Below, one piece after another: positions 7,488 through 16,553 of a stretch of 64,000 bases of DNA. The notes under the pieces are model-generated. The model was not told the DNA's origin. It worked only from the letters and a program-made list of their open reading frames with translations, and ran no database searches. Origin of the DNA: Cohnella endophytica (lineage in GTDB: Bacteria; Bacillota; Bacilli; Paenibacillales; Paenibacillaceae); contig NZ_RBZM01000005.1 of the NCBI RefSeq assembly GCF_003628305.1, forward strand, positions 186,001-250,000, in the 5' to 3' direction. The position numbers and the translations under genes are program-made. The stretch's first letter is position 1. Each line of letters starts with the position of its first letter.

Positions 7488-8680
7488 GCGGCCCGCGCTT
7501 TAGATCGGCAAGATTGGATCGTCTGGGCTCGGCGATATTCGCGGAGGTTGCCGGATGGAAACGGGAAGCCCGGTCGCGAGGACTATCCGTCATCAATCTG
7601 GATATCGGCAGTCCTGACCAGCCTCCGCACGAGCTCCTTAGGTCTGCGTTGGCTGAAGCTAGCTTGCGCGAGGATAGTTACAGCTATCCGGGAACGGACG
7701 GAACGTTGGCTTTCCGCGAGACGGTCGCGCGATGGTTCGATCGCCGCTTCGGAGTCCGGTTGGATCCTACGAGCGAAATTCTCTCGCTGATGGGGACTCA
7801 GGACGGGCTGGCGCATCTGCCGCTCGCGATCAGCAATCCGGGAGACGCGGCGTTGCTTCCCGATCCGGGTTACCCGGTGTACGGTGCGGGTCTTGCGGTT
7901 GCCGGGGTCGAGGCGATTCCATTGCCTTTGATGGCGGAGAATGGATATTTGCCCGATTTCGAAGCGATACCTCAAGCGGTATGGGACAAAGTCAAATTCA
8001 TGATCCTGAACTATCCGAGCAACCCGTTGTCCGTTACGGCGGACTTGGCCTTCTTCGAACGCGCGGTCCATACGGCACGCCGCCACGGCGTATTGCTCGT
8101 CCACGATAACGCGTACAGCGAAATGGCGTTCGACGGAATTCGCCCTCCGAGCGTGATGGAAATTCCGGGGGCAGCGGATATCGCGATCGAATTCCACTCG
8201 ATGTCCAAGTCGTTCCATCTTGCGGGCACTAGACTCGGTTTCGCGGTCGGTAACAAAGAAGCGCTGTCCGCTTTAAGAGAATTAAAGAACAACATCGATT
8301 TCGGCGTATTTCTCGGCACGCAAGCGGCGGGAATCGCGGCGCTCGAGATGGACATGAATTCGCCGAAGCCGATCGCCGGTTTGTACGAGAGTCGCAGAGA
8401 CGCTTTCGTGGGCGCGTTAAGGGAGCAAGGCTGGGACGTACTTTTGCCCAACGCAACGATGTTCTTGTGGGCCCAGGTTCCGGCCGGCTGGTCTTCGCGA
8501 GCTTTCTCGCAATCGTTGCTCGCCTCCACGGGTGTCGCTTCGATACCCGGCAACGCGTTCGGCGCGCTCGGAGAAGGTTACGTCCGGCTCGCGCTGGTGG
8601 AGTCGGAGAGCGTATTGCTGGACGCGGCGCAACGGATCGGCGGATTCATCGGCTCTACAGAGCCGGTTGGATCCGAATAG
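7484..8680 (+). CDS. class I/II aminotransferase, LL-diaminopimelate aminotransferase-like
   Basis: 398 residues. A PLP fold-type I enzyme with INLDIGSPDQPP, SYSYPGTDGTLAFRE, LLPDPGYPVY, NYPSNPLSV, HDNAYSEMAFDG and the Schiff-base lysine in SMSKSFHLAGTRLGF. These sequences are closest to the DapL/AspC-type subgroup often annotated as LL-diaminopimelate aminotransferase; the actual substrate is not determined and there are no lysine genes nearby. The ATG at 7484 overlaps the stop of the previous gene (ATGA), and the frame extends upstream only to a GTG at 7472. It may belong to the operon by translational coupling rather than by function. Confidence 0.75.
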   Translation: MSGPRFRSARLDRLGSAIFAEVAGWKREARSRGLSVINLDIGSPDQPPHELLRSALAEASLREDSYSYPGTDGTLAFRETVARWFDRRFGVRLDPTSEILSLMGTQDGLAHLPLAISNPGDAALLPDPGYPVYGAGLAVAGVEAIPLPLMAENGYLPDFEAIPQAVWDKVKFMILNYPSNPLSVTADLAFFERAVHTARRHGVLLVHDNAYSEMAFDGIRPPSVMEIPGAADIAIEFHSMSKSFHLAGTRLGFAVGNKEALSALRELKNNIDFGVFLGTQAAGIAALEMDMNSPKPIAGLYESRRDAFVGALREQGWDVLLPNATMFLWAQVPAGWSSRAFSQSLLASTGVASIPGNAFGALGEGYVRLALVESESVLLDAAQRIGGFIGSTEPVGSE

Positions 8681-8695
8681 AAGGGAGAGATGAGA

Positions 8696-9613
8696 ATGCA
8701 CGCTAACGATAACAACGAGAATACGATTCTGCTCGTGGACGGAATGGCGCTGTTGTTCCGGGCTTATTACGCGACCTCGTATACGGGTTACATTCGCAAG
8801 ACGAGCGCAGGGCTGCCTACCAATGCCGTATACGGATTCATTCAATATTTTTTCGACGCGATCAACACGTTTAAGCCGACTCATACGATTTGCTGCTGGG
8901 ATATGGGGAAATCGACGTTTCGTACCGAGCACTACGACCAATACAAACAAAATCGCCCGGATGCGCCGTTGGAGCTGATTCCTCAATTCGATCTCGTAAA
9001 AGAGGTCGTCGCCGAGATGGGCATCCAGAACGTCGGCATCGTCGGTTATGAAGCGGACGATTGCATCGGAACGCTGTCGAGACGTTTCGGCGAACATTCG
9101 AACGTGGTTATTCTGACGGGCGACCACGATATGCTGCAACTGGTGACTGATAAAGTGAAGGTCGCCATCATGAAGAAGGGCAAGCTGAACTACGCGGTCT
9201 ACGACCTCGAATTGTTGCTAAGCGACAAACAGCTCACGCCGCCGCAAGTGATCGATATGAAGGGACTCATGGGGGACGTAAGCGACAATTACCCCGGAGT
9301 CAAGGGGATCGGAGAGAAGACGGCCCTAAAGCTGTTGCAGGATTACGGGTCGATCGAAGGCATTCTAAGCAACTTGGAGTCGCTGACTAAGGGGATTAGA
9401 ACGAAGATCGAGAACGATATCGATATGTTGCATCTCTCCAGAAGCTTGGCGACGATCAAGCTCGACGTTCCCGTCGAGTGCGAATTGGCAAATTGTTTGT
9501 GGAAGCTGAGCCGGGCATCCGCGATCCGTAAGTTCGAGGAGTTGGAGTTCGGCGGATTAACGAAGTTGCTGGAGGGACATCCGGCGGAGGATTTGGATAT
9601 TTTCGCTATGTAG
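8696..9613 (+). CDS. 5'-3' exonuclease (PolA N-terminal-like, YpcP type)
   Basis: 305 residues. A stand-alone flap/5' nuclease: LLVDGMALLFRAYYA at the N-terminus, the acidic metal-binding cluster GYEADDCIGTL and LTGDHDMLQL, MKGLMGDVSDNYPG, and the helix-hairpin-helix PGVKGIGEKTALKLL. The family removes 5' flaps and RNA primers in replication and repair. Lacking a polymerase domain, it matches Bacillus YpcP. AGGGAG at 8682-8687 is 8 nt from ATG 8696, so this start is preferred to the ATG at 8690. It begins 15 bases after the aminotransferase and is followed by a terminator, closing the operon that starts with the CobU-like gene. Confidence 0.88.
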   Translation: MHANDNNENTILLVDGMALLFRAYYATSYTGYIRKTSAGLPTNAVYGFIQYFFDAINTFKPTHTICCWDMGKSTFRTEHYDQYKQNRPDAPLELIPQFDLVKEVVAEMGIQNVGIVGYEADDCIGTLSRRFGEHSNVVILTGDHDMLQLVTDKVKVAIMKKGKLNYAVYDLELLLSDKQLTPPQVIDMKGLMGDVSDNYPGVKGIGEKTALKLLQDYGSIEGILSNLESLTKGIRTKIENDIDMLHLSRSLATIKLDVPVECELANCLWKLSRASAIRKFEELEFGGLTKLLEGHPAEDLDIFAM

Positions 9614-9621
9614 GTTAGAAC

Positions 9622-9660
9622 CATCCCGGGAGCGCTTGCGTTCACGGGATGTTTTTTTTG
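9622..9660 (+). terminator. terminator after 5'-3' exonuclease gene
   Basis: CATCCCG (9622-9628) pairs with CGGGATG (9645-9651), followed by eight T residues. Confidence 0.9.
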
Positions 9661-9711
9661 CAAGGGTTAGAGAGAACAAAAAATTAAACATCCCTTAGCC
9701 GAAATATTGAA

Positions 9712-9740
9712 TTGTGCGAAAACGGTCCGGGCGTTATAAT
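9712..9740 (+). promoter_or_regulatory. sigma-A-type promoter for the aldose epimerase gene
   Basis: TTGTGC (9712-9717) and TATAAT (9735-9740) are separated by 17 bases. This lies inside the longest open frame of the next gene and supports the downstream TTG start. Confidence 0.6.
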
Positions 9741-9801
9741 TCTTAAACGCCTCAAGGCGTTGCTATCATGCGGCCCAATCCGGGCAAAGCGGGGGATAAG
9801 G

Positions 9802-10731
9802 TTGGAGAGTTGGGAGAAGAAGGACGAATCAGGCTTTGAAGCTTGGACGGGCGGCACCTCCAAGTTATCCGTGACCGTGGTTCCGGCGCTTGGAGCGAAA
9901 GCCGTGTCCCTCCTGAACCGGGCGACGGGGCGGGAATGGCTCTGGAGCAGCGGCAAGCGGCTCGGCAATCGCGGCTATGCCTCTCCGTTCGGAGATTCGG
10001 ACGAGAGCGGATGGGACGAGATGTTCCCGGGCATTAACGCTTGCGTATATCCCCAAGACCCATGGGAAGGCATATCGGTTCCTGATCACGGGGAAGTATG
10101 GTCACTCGCATGGAGGGCAGAAGCCGAGGGAAAAGAGCTGCGTTGCAGCGTAAATGGAGAGCGCTTTCCTTATTCGTTGGACAAGATTTATACTTTCTCA
10201 TCGGAAAATACGTTACGAATCGATTATACGTTGACCAATAAATCAGCTTCTCCGTTTTCGTTCCTCTGGGCGGCACATCCGCTCTTTCGCGCCCAAGAAG
10301 GGATGCGCTTGCGCGTCCCGGAGGAATTGAGAGAAATCGAGGTTTCTTATTCGGCAGACTTTAGGCTTGGCCGATTCGGGGACAGACGACCCTGGCCCAT
10401 CCCGGAGGTTGGCGTAGATTTAAGCGTCATCGAACCGCCGGAGGGATCGTATGCGGAAAAATACTATTTTACGGATAAGCTGAAGCGCGGATGGGCCGAA
10501 CTAAGCGATCCGGTATCAGGCGAAGCCGTCGAGTTCCGTTTTCCTGCGGAGCGGGTACCCTATTTGGCGATCTGGGCCAATTACGGCGGCTATGGCGGTC
10601 ATTATCATTTCGCGATTGAGCCCGCCACCGGACGAATGGACGATCTTGCCTATGCGATAAGCGGGGACGAGGCAGCCACGGTCGAAGCCGGAGGGCGATA
10701 CAGGTGGTACTTGGAACTAACCGTACGATAA
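9802..10731 (+). CDS. aldose 1-epimerase / galactose mutarotase-like protein
   Basis: 309 residues from a TTG at 9802 behind a G-rich site (GGGGG about 6 nt upstream); the frame is open to 9712 but a good promoter lies in that part. Sequence features are those of the galactose-mutarotase fold: LGAKAVSLLNRATGREWLW, SGWDEMFPGINACVYP, PDHGEVWSLAW with the conserved H-G-x-x-W, NKSASPFSFLWAAHPLF with a conserved His, and AIEPATGRMDDL with a catalytic-type Glu. Such enzymes interconvert alpha and beta anomers of aldoses. It opens a locus containing an alpha-galactosidase and a sugar ABC transporter, so galactose released from alpha-galactosides is a likely substrate (inference). Confidence 0.75.
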   Translation: MESWEKKDESGFEAWTGGTSKLSVTVVPALGAKAVSLLNRATGREWLWSSGKRLGNRGYASPFGDSDESGWDEMFPGINACVYPQDPWEGISVPDHGEVWSLAWRAEAEGKELRCSVNGERFPYSLDKIYTFSSENTLRIDYTLTNKSASPFSFLWAAHPLFRAQEGMRLRVPEELREIEVSYSADFRLGRFGDRRPWPIPEVGVDLSVIEPPEGSYAEKYYFTDKLKRGWAELSDPVSGEAVEFRFPAERVPYLAIWANYGGYGGHYHFAIEPATGRMDDLAYAISGDEAATVEAGGRYRWYLELTVR

Positions 10732-10753
10732 AGGAGAGGCCGGGGAGACTAGC

Positions 10754-12547
10754 ATGATTAAATGGTTGTTCGTCAATCGGAGCATACGGACGAAGATCGT
10801 CTGGAGCAGCGTGCTCATATCCCTGATTCCGATGCTCGTGCTGTCCTTCCTCTTTTACGAGTCCAGCACGAGGTCTTTAGAGCGGACGATGTATAAGAGC
10901 ACCGACCAGAACGCGGAATATTTGTCCGGTTTTCTTAATCAATATTTTCGCGATATTTCGTCTTCCGCCCTTCAGGTATACGGCTTCAGCCGTATCCTTA
11001 ACTTCATGGAGCATGGCGGAAACGTTACCGACGATGACTTCAAAGTCGGGGGAGAGCTGAAAAACTACTATCTGCTCGTCACCAACAAGAACAAGGACGC
11101 GATCATCAAAATCATGGTATTCGGGAAGGACAACGAACTGAGGGATTATTGGTCGAGAGCGGCGAGCTACGATTCGATCCCATTCAACCAGAGCATTCCC
11201 CATTTCGGGGACATGCTCGATTTGCCGTTCCAGCACTCATTGTCGTTCACTTACTCCGACGATATCCTGAGCCAGGACTTTTTCGTCTACGCGATAACGA
11301 TATACGAACCCTTTTACCACCGTAAGATCGGTTCGCTCGTCTTCTATATTCAGAAGAAGGAGCTGAAAAAAATCATCGAAGCGAACAATCGCGAACCGAA
11401 CGTGATCACGCTGCAAAATTCAGGCGGGGAAACCTTCTACGAGACGAACGATAAATATGCCAATATCGTCCCGGGATACGCGTTGCCCGACTCGAAGGCC
11501 AAAAATAATCCGAAGTTAATCCGGTTCGTGAAGGATAAGGATCTGCTCGTCGGCACGTCTTATCTCGACAACGGGAATTTATCCCTCTCGATCGTCTATC
11601 CGAACGACGAGCTGTCGCGGCATCGCACGAATACGCTGCGAATCACGATCGGCGCGTTCCTATTCGCGATGGCGTGCATCTCGCTCTTGTCGTTGCTCGC
11701 GCAGCAATATTTGACTAGGCCGATCCAACAGCTCGGCCAGGCGATGAAGAAAGTCCGGCACGGCAATTTTCACGTGACGCTGGAACAGCCGAATCGGTAT
11801 CGCGACGATATTTCGGAGTTGACTCGCAATTTCAACTTCATGACGGAGAAAATTCGCGAGCTGATCGAGATGAGATACCAAATGCAGCTTCGGAACAAGG
11901 AAGCCCAATTGCTTGCCCTGCAAATGCAGATTAATCCTCACTTTCTGTACAATACTTTGCAGACGATCGGCGGCAAAGCCGTCTTGGGCGGAGATTACGA
12001 CATCCACGAAATGTGTCGGGCGCTCGGCGATATGTTCCGGTACAGCTTCTACGAAGGGAACATGGAATCTACCATCGGGCAAGAGCTTGCGCATATAAGC
12101 AACTATTTATATATTCAGCAATTCCGGTTCGAGGATTCGCTTCAGACGGAATTCGACGTGCCCGCCGAGCTGATGGACGCACCCGTAATTCGGTTCGTTA
12201 TGCAGCCGATTATCGAGAACGTCGTCGTCCACGCCTTGGGAGGACCGGAGGAGCGACAACTGCTTATTCGGGTGCAGGCAACAGCCGATAACGATACGTT
12301 GGTTCTCTCCGTTCGGGACAATGGTCCGGGCATCGATGCAGCGAAGCTCGCGGCCTTGAGAAATGGTCTCGAGACGAGGTCGTCCGAGGTATTCGCGGGC
12401 ATCTCGATCGGCTTAAAAAACGTGCACGAGCGGTTACGTTTAGTGTACGGGGAATCGTACGGCTTGGAGCTTGATAGCGGATCGGGCGCGGGAACGACGA
12501 TCCGTATCCGGATTCCCTATCGAAAAGGGGGCGAAGAGCATGCTTAA
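10754..12547 (+). CDS. YesM-type sensor histidine kinase
   Basis: 597 residues. Two membrane segments (about residues 15-35 and 296-318) enclose a large extracellular Cache-like sensor region. A HAMP domain (about 318-370) precedes the His_kinase domain with MQINPHFLYNTLQTI, where the histidine is phosphorylated, and a HATPase domain with IIENVVVHALGG, VRDNGPGID and GIGLKNVHERLRLVYG. These kinases sense extracellular sugars or binding-protein complexes and phosphorylate a YesN-type regulator. The gene sits 22 bases after the epimerase gene and overlaps the response regulator by 8 bases, so the two form a two-component pair in the alpha-galactoside locus. Confidence 0.9.
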   Translation: MIKWLFVNRSIRTKIVWSSVLISLIPMLVLSFLFYESSTRSLERTMYKSTDQNAEYLSGFLNQYFRDISSSALQVYGFSRILNFMEHGGNVTDDDFKVGGELKNYYLLVTNKNKDAIIKIMVFGKDNELRDYWSRAASYDSIPFNQSIPHFGDMLDLPFQHSLSFTYSDDILSQDFFVYAITIYEPFYHRKIGSLVFYIQKKELKKIIEANNREPNVITLQNSGGETFYETNDKYANIVPGYALPDSKAKNNPKLIRFVKDKDLLVGTSYLDNGNLSLSIVYPNDELSRHRTNTLRITIGAFLFAMACISLLSLLAQQYLTRPIQQLGQAMKKVRHGNFHVTLEQPNRYRDDISELTRNFNFMTEKIRELIEMRYQMQLRNKEAQLLALQMQINPHFLYNTLQTIGGKAVLGGDYDIHEMCRALGDMFRYSFYEGNMESTIGQELAHISNYLYIQQFRFEDSLQTEFDVPAELMDAPVIRFVMQPIIENVVVHALGGPEERQLLIRVQATADNDTLVLSVRDNGPGIDAAKLAALRNGLETRSSEVFAGISIGLKNVHERLRLVYGESYGLELDSGSGAGTTIRIRIPYRKGGEEHA

Positions 12548-14144
12548 AGTCATGGTCGTGGACGATGAACCTTGGGGACGGAAATCGGTCAGCAAGATGA
12601 TCGACGAGTTGGCGCTAGGCGCGGAAGTCGTAGTGGAAGCCCGCAACGGCGCGGAAGCGCTGGAGCTCATTCCGATCAGCAAGCCCCAGATTATCGTTAC
12701 GGATATGAACATGCCGGTCATGAACGGACAGCGGTTTCTCGAGACGCTGTATCATCGGCATAACGAGATCAAAGTCATCGTCATTAGCGGCCATTCCCAA
12801 TTCGAGTACATGAAAGCGGCCGTAACCTTCCAAGCGTGCGAATACGTGCTGAAGCCGGTGTCGCTGTCCGATCTGAAGAACGCGATGATCAAAGCGATGG
12901 AGGCGAGCCGCGATCACTTGAGCGCGCAAGAGAGGCGAAAGTTCGCGAGCGAAATGCGCATGCTGAGGACCGAGACGTTCCTTCAGCATGTAACGGCGCG
13001 ACGTATCGCGAACGCGTCCGATATCGTGGCCCAAGCGGCGGACCTGCTCCCCGCTCCTGGGCAGTCCGGCTATCGGCTGGCCGTTTGCAGGCTCCGCCGG
13101 TTCCGCGAGCTATCCGCGACCAAATTCCACGGCAACTCCGATCTGCTAATGTACAGCGTCGAGAACATGCTGCGCGAAATCATGGGAGACGACCAGCCTC
13201 TCGTATACAAATCGGACGATAAAACGAGGTTATGCGTGCTTTTCCCCGATTCAGACTACGGATGCGAACGAATCAGGCAGCTTCTCGTTCCTTTTCACGA
13301 AGCTGTTAGCCGTATGTTGGATTCGGCCGTCGTCGCGGGGCTTAGCTCCTTGCGCGCGAGGCTCGACCAATTACCGGAAGCGTTCGAAGAAGCGAACGAG
13401 AGGCTGAGGGATAACCCGCTGGGCGCAATGGGATATTCCATGGTAGCGGATGACGGTTCACGCGAGACGGGGAGCGCATTCGAAGTGCTGAACGGCTTCG
13501 AGGCGAAGGTGCTTCAGCAGGCGATGGCGGCGGGTAAAGCAACCTCCGTGCGCAAGCTGCTAGGCGAGTTTCTACGGAAGGCCGATGCGACGCAGGGAAT
13601 GACGATTCGCGACGGTCAAAGAGAAATCCGCAAACTCGTCGATATCGCCGGGAGCGAGTTGAAAGGAATAGACCAAGCCTATCCGGGCGTGTTTCAACTG
13701 CACGAGATCGACGGCATCTTGAGCGACAAAGGGCTACGAACGTTCGTCGAAGCGTTGTCTGCGGCGATCGAAGAACATATCGGAAATCGGGCATCGTCCG
13801 AATCGGTCAATCCGATTCGCGAGGTCGCGGCGTATTTGGAACGTCATTATTTCGAGGACGTGAGCTTGATCGACGTGGCGACCCGCTTTCATATCGATCC
13901 AAGCTATTTGAGCAAACAGTTCAAGACGGTAACGGGCGAGAATTTCATCGAGTACGTCACGCGCAAGCGGATGGAGAAGGCATGCGAGCTGTTGGAGTCC
14001 GATCGGAAAATCAGCGACATCTCGGAGCTGGTAGGATACGAGAATCAGCGGTATTTCAGCCAGGTATTCAAGAAATTTACCGGTCTTACCCCCTCGGAAT
14101 ATCGGGAATCTCATGCACCGGAAAAACCGCACGCAAAAAATTGA
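12540..14144 (+). CDS. YesN-type response regulator, AraC-family DNA-binding
   Basis: 534 residues from ATG 12540 behind AAGGGGG; the frame extends upstream to 12471 inside the kinase gene, which is not credible. The receiver domain (1-120) has VVDDEPWGRK, the phosphoacceptor aspartate in IIVTDMNMPVMNG, and the conserved lysine in YVLKPVSL. A long middle region (about 130-430) has no clear motif. The C-terminal 100 residues form a double helix-turn-helix AraC domain (VSLIDVATRFHIDPSYLSKQ, then ISDISELVGYENQRYFSQVF). It is expected to activate the sugar-binding protein, permease and galactosidase genes just downstream in response to its partner kinase. Confidence 0.9.
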   Translation: MLKVMVVDDEPWGRKSVSKMIDELALGAEVVVEARNGAEALELIPISKPQIIVTDMNMPVMNGQRFLETLYHRHNEIKVIVISGHSQFEYMKAAVTFQACEYVLKPVSLSDLKNAMIKAMEASRDHLSAQERRKFASEMRMLRTETFLQHVTARRIANASDIVAQAADLLPAPGQSGYRLAVCRLRRFRELSATKFHGNSDLLMYSVENMLREIMGDDQPLVYKSDDKTRLCVLFPDSDYGCERIRQLLVPFHEAVSRMLDSAVVAGLSSLRARLDQLPEAFEEANERLRDNPLGAMGYSMVADDGSRETGSAFEVLNGFEAKVLQQAMAAGKATSVRKLLGEFLRKADATQGMTIRDGQREIRKLVDIAGSELKGIDQAYPGVFQLHEIDGILSDKGLRTFVEALSAAIEEHIGNRASSESVNPIREVAAYLERHYFEDVSLIDVATRFHIDPSYLSKQFKTVTGENFIEYVTRKRMEKACELLESDRKISDISELVGYENQRYFSQVFKKFTGLTPSEYRESHAPEKPHAKN

Positions 14145-14256
14145 ACATCGTATCGACTATTTATTTTATTCCGCGGGTTACTGCCGAGACGGTACATTAG
14201 GTTCAGAACGAGGACGCTCGTTCCGTATCGATACTCGAGACAAAGGGGAAATGGAA

Positions 14257-15603
14257 ATGAAAAAGAAACTAGGACTCGGCCTAACCGCCGCGCTGCTGAC
14301 GATGCTGCTGTCCGCTTGCGGAAGCAACGGCAACAATAAAGAAGCAGATAGCCCTTCCGCGTCCGCATCCGCTAGCGATGAGCCGAGCACGGCTAGCGCT
14401 TCGGCAAGCGCATCGGAAGAAGCGGGGCCGGTCACGATCTCGTTCATGCATTTCAAAAGCGACGTGACCGACGGCGTCGCCAAAATCGTCGAGCAGTTCG
14501 AAGCGGCGAATCCGAACATCAAGGTCGACGTTCAACCCGTGAAATATGACGATTTCTATACGTTGCTCAAGACGAAGATGGCCGGCGGAGATATCGTCGA
14601 CGTGTTCACGTTAAACGCCGGCAGCCAAACGAAGCTGTTCCACGACGGAGGTTACCTGGAAGATCTCACGGGCAAGGACTTCATGTCGAATTTCGAGCCG
14701 AACGTGCTCCAGGAGCAGGCGACCGACGGTAAAAACTACATTATGCCGTTGAACGCCGGACCGATCGCGGTGTTCTATAACAAGAAAATATTCGCCGACC
14801 TCGGCATCGAAATTCCGAGAACGTACGACGCATTGATCGCGGCTGCGCAGAAGATCAAAGACTCCGGCAAAACGCCGTTCGCCCTCGGCTGGAAAGACGG
14901 ATGGCCGCTCGGCATGTGGATAGGCCGCGACTTCCCGAGCAACACGGTACTCGTCGACAAGCAGACGGACTTCTTCGATAAGCTGGAGAAGGGCGAAGCG
15001 AAATTCGCCGATAATCCGGCGACGAAGACGTCTATCGCGCACGCTCTCGATATGTACAAATACGGCAACAAGGACCAGCTGGGCGTGGATTACAACGGCG
15101 CGGTAGATTTGTTCGCGAAGGAAGAGGCCGCCATGATGTACATGGGAACTTGGCCGCTCGCCGACATCCAGAAGAAAAACCAGGCGCTGTACGATACGGG
15201 CATGGGTTACTTCCCGTATCCGTTCAGCAACGACGAAAGCCTCAACAAGCTCGAGTTCAATCCGGACGCCTCGCTCGCCGTCAATAGCAATTCGGAGCAT
15301 AAGGACGCCGCGCTGAAATTCCTGGCGTTCATGTCCAGCAAAGAAGGCGGCGACGCATGGGTGAAAAACACGAACACGCTCAGTTACGTGAAAGGCGCGA
15401 TAGCCGATATCGCACCGGCGGTCAGCGAGCTTCAACCTTATTTCGACAATGGCCAATTATACAATTCGCAAATGTACATTACGACGTCGATCGATTGGTC
15501 TTCGCAGTTCACGCAATACGTGCAAAAAGTGTTTTTCAAAAAAGCGACTCCGGATCAAATCATTAAGGACCTGGACGATTGGATCGCGAAAAACCATAAA
15601 TAA
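14257..15603 (+). CDS. sugar ABC transporter substrate-binding lipoprotein
   Basis: 448 residues. The N-terminus is a lipoprotein signal (MKKKLGLGLTAALLTMLLSAC), with the lipobox cysteine in LLSAC, followed by a Ser/Ala-rich linker (about residues 30-60) that tethers the domain to the membrane. The remainder is a family 1 extracellular solute-binding protein (VTISFMHFKSD, VFYNKKIFADLGIEIP, AAMMYMGTWPLADI, WVKNTNTLSYVKGA). AAGGGGA at 14243-14249 fits ATG 14257 better than 14251. It is the first gene of the transporter set and is probably controlled by the preceding two-component pair. Alpha-galactosides such as raffinose or melibiose are the likely ligands, inferred from the GH36 gene. Confidence 0.88.
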   Translation: MKKKLGLGLTAALLTMLLSACGSNGNNKEADSPSASASASDEPSTASASASASEEAGPVTISFMHFKSDVTDGVAKIVEQFEAANPNIKVDVQPVKYDDFYTLLKTKMAGGDIVDVFTLNAGSQTKLFHDGGYLEDLTGKDFMSNFEPNVLQEQATDGKNYIMPLNAGPIAVFYNKKIFADLGIEIPRTYDALIAAAQKIKDSGKTPFALGWKDGWPLGMWIGRDFPSNTVLVDKQTDFFDKLEKGEAKFADNPATKTSIAHALDMYKYGNKDQLGVDYNGAVDLFAKEEAAMMYMGTWPLADIQKKNQALYDTGMGYFPYPFSNDESLNKLEFNPDASLAVNSNSEHKDAALKFLAFMSSKEGGDAWVKNTNTLSYVKGAIADIAPAVSELQPYFDNGQLYNSQMYITTSIDWSSQFTQYVQKVFFKKATPDQIIKDLDDWIAKNHK

Positions 15604-15625
15604 CGACATCGCATGACGATTCGAG

Positions 15626-15653
15626 AGGCATAGGCGAGGCCTATGCCTTTTCG
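15626..15653 (+). terminator. intercistronic hairpin between binding protein and permease
   Basis: AGGCATAGGC (15626-15635) pairs perfectly with GCCTATGCCT (15639-15648) around GAG, followed by only TTTCGG. It probably limits read-through or protects the upstream mRNA end, which would raise binding protein relative to permease. Confidence 0.6.
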
Positions 15654-15674
15654 GTCGAGAAGGGGGTACGGCCC

Positions 15675-16553
15675 ATGGAACTGCTCAAAAGAACGATAAG
15701 ACGCGAATTCTGGTACGTGTTATTCCTGATTCCGGGCGTGCTCTTGTTCACGCTTGCCGTCATCGTGCCCCTGATCACGGGGGGACGCTATTCTTTTACG
15801 AATTGGGACGGGATTTCTCGCAAGTTGACTTATATCGGCTGGGATAATTACGTGCATGCGGTCCGAGACCCCGACATGTGGACGGCCCTTGGAAACACGT
15901 TTAAATATGCGATCATCCTTACGATTCTCGTCAATATTTTGGCTTTGCTATTCGCGTTGTTACTCGATAGCTACTTGCCCTTGAAAAATCTGTTCCGTAC
16001 GGTATTTTTCCTGCCGAGCATCATCTCGGTCGTGCTTGCGGGGTTCGTATGGAGCTACAACTATAGTCAAGGTTTTCCTAAACTGCTCGCTTATTTCGGC
16101 TTGGACGTCACGAGTCCGCTCGGAAATCCAGACTACGCGTTGTTCGGTTTGATCGTTATCGCCGTCTGGCAGGGCATCGGATCCCCTATGATCATCTATA
16201 TCGCGGGCCTTCAGGGCATACCGGGAGAGCTGCTTGAAAGCGCAAGGATCGACGGAGCGGGCGCATTCCATGTGCTTCGAAACGTGACGCTGCCTCTGCT
16301 CGCCCCCTCCATCACGATTAATATGCTGCTCGTGCTGACCGGTTCCCTTAAGGTGTTCGACCTTGTGCTCGTAACGACCAACGGGGGTCCGGGATTCGCC
16401 ACGGAAGTCATTACTACGTTTGTTTACAAAACCGCGTTCTCGTCGTTCAAGGCCGGCTACGGCATGGCGTTGTCGATGATTTTTTTCGTCATACTTGTCA
16501 TCGTAACGGTCGTGCAGGTGTCCATCTTTAGAAAACGGGAGGTGGATCTGTAA
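15675..16553 (+). CDS. sugar ABC transporter permease, MalF/UgpA family
   Basis: 292 residues, with AGGGGG about 8 nt before the ATG. Six hydrophobic membrane segments are visible, the first at WYVLFLIPGVLLFTLAVIVPL. The cytoplasmic EAA loop that contacts the ATPase is present as ELLESARIDGAGAFHVLRNVTLPLLAP. It forms a heterodimer with the next gene product in the plasma membrane. Its stop overlaps the ATG of the second permease (TAATG at 16551-16555). No ATPase gene is present in the window, so a shared MsmX-like ATPase encoded elsewhere is expected, as for other Firmicutes CUT1 systems. Confidence 0.92.
   Translation: MELLKRTIRREFWYVLFLIPGVLLFTLAVIVPLITGGRYSFTNWDGISRKLTYIGWDNYVHAVRDPDMWTALGNTFKYAIILTILVNILALLFALLLDSYLPLKNLFRTVFFLPSIISVVLAGFVWSYNYSQGFPKLLAYFGLDVTSPLGNPDYALFGLIVIAVWQGIGSPMIIYIAGLQGIPGELLESARIDGAGAFHVLRNVTLPLLAPSITINMLLVLTGSLKVFDLVLVTTNGGPGFATEVITTFVYKTAFSSFKAGYGMALSMIFFVILVIVTVVQVSIFRKREVDL

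Noticed and set aside
9712-9801. N-terminal extension of the aldose epimerase from 9712
   Set aside because: A 17-bp-spaced promoter lies within it and the conserved sequence begins after 9802.
9700-14260. Catabolite-repression (cre) sites in the galactoside locus
   Set aside because: No sequence close enough to the TGWAANCGNTNWCA consensus was found by eye in the upstream regions.
14611-15456. 281-codon open frame antisense to the sugar-binding protein gene
   Set aside because: Shadow of a well-supported lipoprotein gene; composition is Arg/Val-rich with no motif.
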